Source: Collinsella sp. (GTDB lineage: Bacteria; Actinomycetota; Coriobacteriia; Coriobacteriales; Coriobacteriaceae). Taken from it: a DNA stretch of 7,789 nucleotides. Positions 4,705-7,789 of the stretch are shown here, piece by piece. The stretch's first letter is position 1, and every line of letters starts with the position of its first letter. The stretch is taken from the NCBI GenBank assembly GCA_022728415.1, contig JAIJJM010000091.1:1-7789 (forward strand), read 5' to 3'. Below the pieces are notes generated by a model. That model saw nothing but the letters and a program-made list of their open reading frames with translations, was not told the origin of the DNA and ran no database searches. The translations under genes were made by a program, and so were the position numbers.

Positions 4705-6045
4705 ATGCTCACTACCAAGGAAGCAGCCGAACTGCTCGGCATCACCCCGCGCAGGGTGCAGGAACTCATTAGGAACGGCGCGCTGACTGCCCGCAAGGCT
4801 TCTGGCGTGTGGCTTATCGACAAAGGCAGCGTAGACACGCGACTCCGCTCCGCAACCAAAAGAGGGGGACGGCCTCGTCGTGGACACGGGAAAAGCGAAA
4901 TCGCATTTACCCTCATGAACCGCACGCACGAAGTGGCCCAGCTGGTCTACAGCAGATCACGGAAAGACTTCACCCACATCGGCGCCGACGTCGATCATGT
5001 CCACGCCCCTATTGGAGTTTTTGCTCCCAGCAAACCTGTATCGCTCGACTCCTTCCGCATCTGGTGGCGCGGCCGCGGTATCCCGCTCGCACGCATTGGG
5101 CTAGCCTCTCTGCTTGCAGAAGCCGCAGTCGATGTCCCCGATGAACTCGTACAGCGAAATCTTGGCCTCTCCTTATCCGACCAGTATTGGATTAGGCCCC
5201 AAGACTCCGGTCTCGCGTGGGAAGATATCAATTTCTTCAATAATGCTTTTGACGACGTCTCTCTCAGCATCGCGCCCTTCGCCCCAGAGGGCAAGACGGC
5301 TGCCGCAAAGCCCGACAACACCTCGGACGGCAATCTTCAAAAGTACTGGACATGCGAGGGTGACCATCGAATCCTCCACAAGGCAGGTGCGCATCTAAAC
5401 CAGGAACCCTATAACGAGATGGTGGCGACTGCACTTCACCGTCGCATCCTAAACGCTTGCGATTATGTACCCTATTCGCTCGAAGGCGCGGGTACTTCTG
5501 CCTTGAGCACATGCAATGTCTTCTTAACTGACGAAGAAGAATATGTCCCTGCGTTCTATGTAAACCAGCATGCAAATGCAGACGAGCGACTAACCGATTA
5601 CGAACGATATGTAGCAAACTGCGAGGAGCTTGGAGCGACAGATATAAAAGACGCCCTTGACCGCATGATCGTATGCGACGACATCATCGCCAACTATGAT
5701 CGCCATTGGCGCAACTTTGGCCTCGTGCGAAACGTCAACTCACTGGTCTGCAGACCAGCCCCCATCTTCGATTCGGGCTCATCACTCTGGTGCAACATAT
5801 CGCTTGAGGAGCTTAGGGCGGGAGAGCACAGTTTTACCAGTGCACAATTTCATTCAAGCCCCGCCAAACAAATGTTGCTCGTCGAGGACATGGGCTGGTT
5901 TGACGGCGACAAACTCGAAGGCTTCGTTGACGAGGCAATCGAGATTCTGTCCAGAAACGACGCGCTCACGGCAAGGCTGCCGTATCTAAAAGAGGCGCTT
6001 ACATGGCGCCTCCGTAGAATGATCGACATCGCTGAATGGAGTTAG
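4705..6045 (+). CDS. HTH protein fused to a HipA/CtkA-like kinase domain
   Basis: This 446-residue protein begins with an excisionase/MerR-type helix-turn-helix (KEAAELLGITPRRVQELIRN, 5-24, with a wing around 29-48). A basic AT-hook-like linker follows (RGGRPRRG, 53-60), then a middle region with LSLSDQYW (155-162) common to HipA-like proteins of Firmicutes and Actinobacteria. The kinase core shows TSDGNLQKYW (206-215), a probable nucleotide lysine K226 in RILHKAG, QEPYNE (233-238), the catalytic DRHWRN (332-337: D332, N337) and metal-binding PIFDSG (353-358, D356). HipA-family kinases phosphorylate serine or threonine on targets such as aminoacyl-tRNA synthetases; this target is unknown. Nothing suggests inactivation. 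The ribosome site is weak (AAGGG, 7 bases before ATG). No separate antitoxin gene is adjacent, so the N-terminal HTH may take the HipB-like DNA-binding role. It is convergent with the next gene, with a 27-base gap. Confidence 0.82.
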   Translation: MLTTKEAAELLGITPRRVQELIRNGALTARKASGVWLIDKGSVDTRLRSATKRGGRPRRGHGKSEIAFTLMNRTHEVAQLVYSRSRKDFTHIGADVDHVHAPIGVFAPSKPVSLDSFRIWWRGRGIPLARIGLASLLAEAAVDVPDELVQRNLGLSLSDQYWIRPQDSGLAWEDINFFNNAFDDVSLSIAPFAPEGKTAAAKPDNTSDGNLQKYWTCEGDHRILHKAGAHLNQEPYNEMVATALHRRILNACDYVPYSLEGAGTSALSTCNVFLTDEEEYVPAFYVNQHANADERLTDYERYVANCEELGATDIKDALDRMIVCDDIIANYDRHWRNFGLVRNVNSLVCRPAPIFDSGSSLWCNISLEELRAGEHSFTSAQFHSSPAKQMLLVEDMGWFDGDKLEGFVDEAIEILSRNDALTARLPYLKEALTWRLRRMIDIAEWS

Positions 6046-6072
6046 CGAGACAGCGTCGCGCCGTCAGCTCCC

Positions 6073-6750
6073 CTACCTCCCACGGAGGGCCTTGAGCTTT
6101 GCCAGGGCATCGGGGCTCAGGCGGCTGCCCAGGGTCATCTTGATCTGCGGGGCTTCCTCGGCCTCGTGCACGTCGTTGTCGATCTGCTTGATCTCGTCCA
6201 CCAGCATGCGGCTCGAGATGCGCGTGACGCCCTTGCCCATGACGACGGCCTGGATCGTGCCGTCGCTCGACACCACGGAGCACGCGCGGCCTTCCTCGCG
6301 CGCCTCGATGCAAAGCTTCTGCACCACGGTATCGGCGGAGACGCCCGTCGGCGAAAACTCGATACGCACGCCGCGGGCCGGCAGGTTGGGGCGCTCGTTG
6401 GAGATATTGCCCGCGCCGTCGAACACGATCACGGCCTCGTAGCGGCCCTGGGCAAACGCGGCAACATCGTTGATGAGCGCGGTGCGCGCCATATCGTGGA
6501 CGTCGCTGGAATACGGATCGTCGGAATGGTCGTAGACGAGCTTTTCGTAGCGCGGTGTGCAGTGAATCACGTTGTAGCCGTCGACCACCAGCAGCTCGGG
6601 TTTATTGGAGTGCACCGTCGAGACCGGATCGGCGATAGCCTGCGCAAACGCATTGCCGCCCACGCCATAGGTCGCGGCCGAAACAATCGGCTTGGCCGAG
6701 CCCTCGCCGAAGCGCTTGGCCTTGGACTTGGCGCGGTTCTTCTTGGACAT
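6073..6750 (-). CDS. yacP: NYN-domain endoribonuclease, YacP/Rae1 family
   Basis: This 225-residue protein has a PIN-like NYN nuclease fold: LLVVDGYNVI (53-62) with D57, VIVFDGAG (107-114) with D111, FSPTGVSADT (132-141) with D140, and VVSSDG (159-164) with D163. These acidic residues form the metal-binding active site expected of the family. The B. subtilis homologue Rae1 cuts mRNA in the ribosomal A site and lies next to rlmB (yacO), as here. The protein is longer than the roughly 170-residue B. subtilis form, mainly through a lysine/arginine-rich N-terminal 50 residues that could bind RNA or ribosomes. The ATG lies 3 bases after the rlmB stop, with GGAGGAG inside the last rlmB codons, so translation is probably coupled. 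The same cleavage activity is inferred, not shown. Confidence 0.88.
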   Translation of the reverse strand: MSKKNRAKSKAKRFGEGSAKPIVSAATYGVGGNAFAQAIADPVSTVHSNKPELLVVDGYNVIHCTPRYEKLVYDHSDDPYSSDVHDMARTALINDVAAFAQGRYEAVIVFDGAGNISNERPNLPARGVRIEFSPTGVSADTVVQKLCIEAREEGRACSVVSSDGTIQAVVMGKGVTRISSRMLVDEIKQIDNDVHEAEEAPQIKMTLGSRLSPDALAKLKALRGR

Positions 6751-6753
6751 GCG

Positions 6754-7674
6754 CTACTCCTCCCCCATGAGCTCGCCGGCATTACGGCGCAGCCACTCAA
6801 AGCACAGCGCGGTGGTCGCCTGGGCAACATTGAGGCTCTCGGTCATGCCGCGTTGGGGAAGCTTGGTCAAAAAGTCGCATTTCTCGAGCACCAGGCGCGA
6901 GATGCCGCCGCCCTCGGAGCCCATGACGAGCGCCACGCGACCCTCGAAGGGAGCATCCCAGCAGCTGCCCTCGGCGTGCTCGGAGGCGCCACCCACCCAA
7001 AAGCCAGCGGCCTTAAGGTCATCGAGCGCACGGGCGATATTGGGAACCTGTGCGATAGGCAGATGCATGACGGCGCCAGCTGAAGTCTTGTAGCTGCCCA
7101 CGGTCACGCCGGCGGCGCGCTTGTTGGCAATGACGACGCCCGCCGCGCCCACGACCTCGGCGGAGCGCACGATCGCACCAAAGTTGCCATCGTCGGTCAC
7201 ATGGTCGAGCACGACGACGAGCGCCGGACCGTCGCCCGCACGGTCGAGGATATCGGCAACATCGGCATAGGGGAAGTTGCCAACCTCGAGCGCGATGCCC
7301 TGGTGAGCGCCATGGCTCGACAGTGCGTCGAGCTGCGCGCGCGGCACATACTTCATGCGGACACCCGCGGCGTTGAGGTCGTCGACCAGGCGCGACAAGG
7401 CGGCATCGCGCTCCCCGCCCTCGGCGATGAGCGCGCACTTGACGGGAAAGCCGGTACGCAGCGCCTCGGCGGCAGCACGGCGACCTTCGATAAACTCGCC
7501 CTTGGGAGCCTGGACAGCGTCGCGGTTGCGATCTCGCTGCGGACGCGCAGCCTGGGCTTGGGAGCGCTCGCGCTGGCCCTTGGGAGCGGCAGCGCGGTCG
7601 TTGCGGCGAATCGGACGCGAGCCAGAAGCGGCCAGCTTGCCGCCACGAGGCGCACGCTTGCGATTGTCGGCCAT
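6754..7674 (-). CDS. rlmB: 23S rRNA (guanosine-2'-O-)-methyltransferase RlmB, SPOUT family
   Basis: This 306-residue TrmH/SpoU-type methyltransferase transfers a methyl group from S-adenosylmethionine to a ribose 2'-OH of 23S rRNA (G2251 in E. coli). The three knot motifs are present: NFGAIVRSAE (164-173, R170), LVMGSEGGGIS (249-259, E254) and LPQRGMTESLNVAQA (272-286). GEFIEGRRAAAEAL (59-72) starts the L30e-like substrate-binding domain. Residues 1-58 are a disordered arginine/lysine-rich extension not found in E. coli RlmB, which explains a length above the usual ~250. I chose ATG 7674 because AGGAGGT (7681-7687) lies 6 bases before it; a TTG at 7695 would precede that site. The TrmH family also contains tRNA methyltransferases, but the N-terminal domain and the yacP neighbour favour RlmB. 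Confidence 0.92.
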   Translation of the reverse strand: MADNRKRAPRGGKLAASGSRPIRRNDRAAAPKGQRERSQAQAARPQRDRNRDAVQAPKGEFIEGRRAAAEALRTGFPVKCALIAEGGERDAALSRLVDDLNAAGVRMKYVPRAQLDALSSHGAHQGIALEVGNFPYADVADILDRAGDGPALVVVLDHVTDDGNFGAIVRSAEVVGAAGVVIANKRAAGVTVGSYKTSAGAVMHLPIAQVPNIARALDDLKAAGFWVGGASEHAEGSCWDAPFEGRVALVMGSEGGGISRLVLEKCDFLTKLPQRGMTESLNVAQATTALCFEWLRRNAGELMGEE

Positions 7675-7689
7675 AGGACAACCTCCTAT

Positions 7690-7789
7690 AAGCAATTATC
7701 AACAGAACAAACGAAACGACCACCCGAGGTGCGGCAGATTGCCTTGAAAGAGGAGGGCATAGACCTTGAGGTCATGCCCGACGATTGAA
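7690..7789. other. Upstream end of rlmB, nothing assignable
   Basis: No gene or clear promoter can be assigned in these 100 bases. One minus-strand frame is open from the window edge to a stop near 7700 and could be the tail of an upstream gene (cysS and mrnC often precede rlmB), but its translation is not recognisable. A weak -10-like GATAAT (7695-7700) has no good partner. Confidence 0.25.

Noticed and set aside
6166..7083. Long plus-strand open frames opposite yacP and rlmB
   Set aside because: They are GC-driven antisense shadows; the minus strand carries complete family motifs and ribosome sites.
7675..7695. TTG at 7695 as start of rlmB
   Set aside because: It lies upstream of the AGGAGGT site at 7681-7687, which serves the ATG at 7674.
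7700..7788. A plausible-looking plus-strand peptide tail ending in a TGA at 7786-7788
   Set aside because: Its frame extends back only through antisense rlmB, and no start with a ribosome site exists between.

Overview
This window looks like chromosomal DNA of a moderately GC-rich Gram-positive-type bacterium, most likely an actinobacterium. A Coriobacteriia (Collinsella-like) source is my best guess, from the EF-Tu sequence, the arginine-rich extensions on housekeeping proteins and codon use. The genus is inference. Two housekeeping blocks flank a short accessory stretch that carries a probable defence gene, scars of tRNA-targeted integration and a kinase gene with its own operator-like sites.

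Positions 1-1436 hold a minus-strand translation operon: a strong sigma70-type promoter (1407-1436), then tRNA-Tyr, tRNA-Thr(GGT), tRNA-Met and tuf (EF-Tu). The EF-Tu gene runs off the left edge, so its C-terminal part is missing. The tRNA-tuf linkage is an old bacterial arrangement (compare the tufB operon of E. coli).

Positions 1437-4407 are accessory. About 260 bases without a recognisable gene are followed by three tandem 80-bp units, each an inverted repeat with a TGTAACA/TGTTACA core (1702-1917). They lie just downstream of a minus-strand gene for a fused DUF262-DUF1524 protein (1965-3815), the GmrSD-like family of type IV restriction nucleases. From 3816 to 4407 there is no convincing gene. 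This stretch holds two partial copies of the 3' end and/or flank of the neighbouring tRNA-Thr(TGT) gene, a cluster of GC-rich hairpins and two terminator-like hairpins. It reads as the worn scar of elements that used this tRNA as an attachment site.

Positions 4408-6045 hold tRNA-Thr(TGT) on the minus strand. On the plus strand is a 446-residue protein with an N-terminal excisionase/MerR-like helix-turn-helix, an AT-hook-like linker and a C-terminal HipA/CtkA-like kinase domain. Two copies of a 28-bp dyad with consensus ACTRTTCGT-4-ACGAA lie upstream of this gene, the second over its ribosome binding site. That suggests a self-regulating, single-gene counterpart of HipBA-type modules.

Positions 6073-7674 return to housekeeping on the minus strand: rlmB (23S rRNA 2'-O-methyltransferase) followed after 3 bases by a YacP/Rae1-type NYN endoribonuclease gene. 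This ribosome-related pair is conserved in many Gram-positive bacteria. The last ~100 bases (7690-7789) show nothing I can assign.
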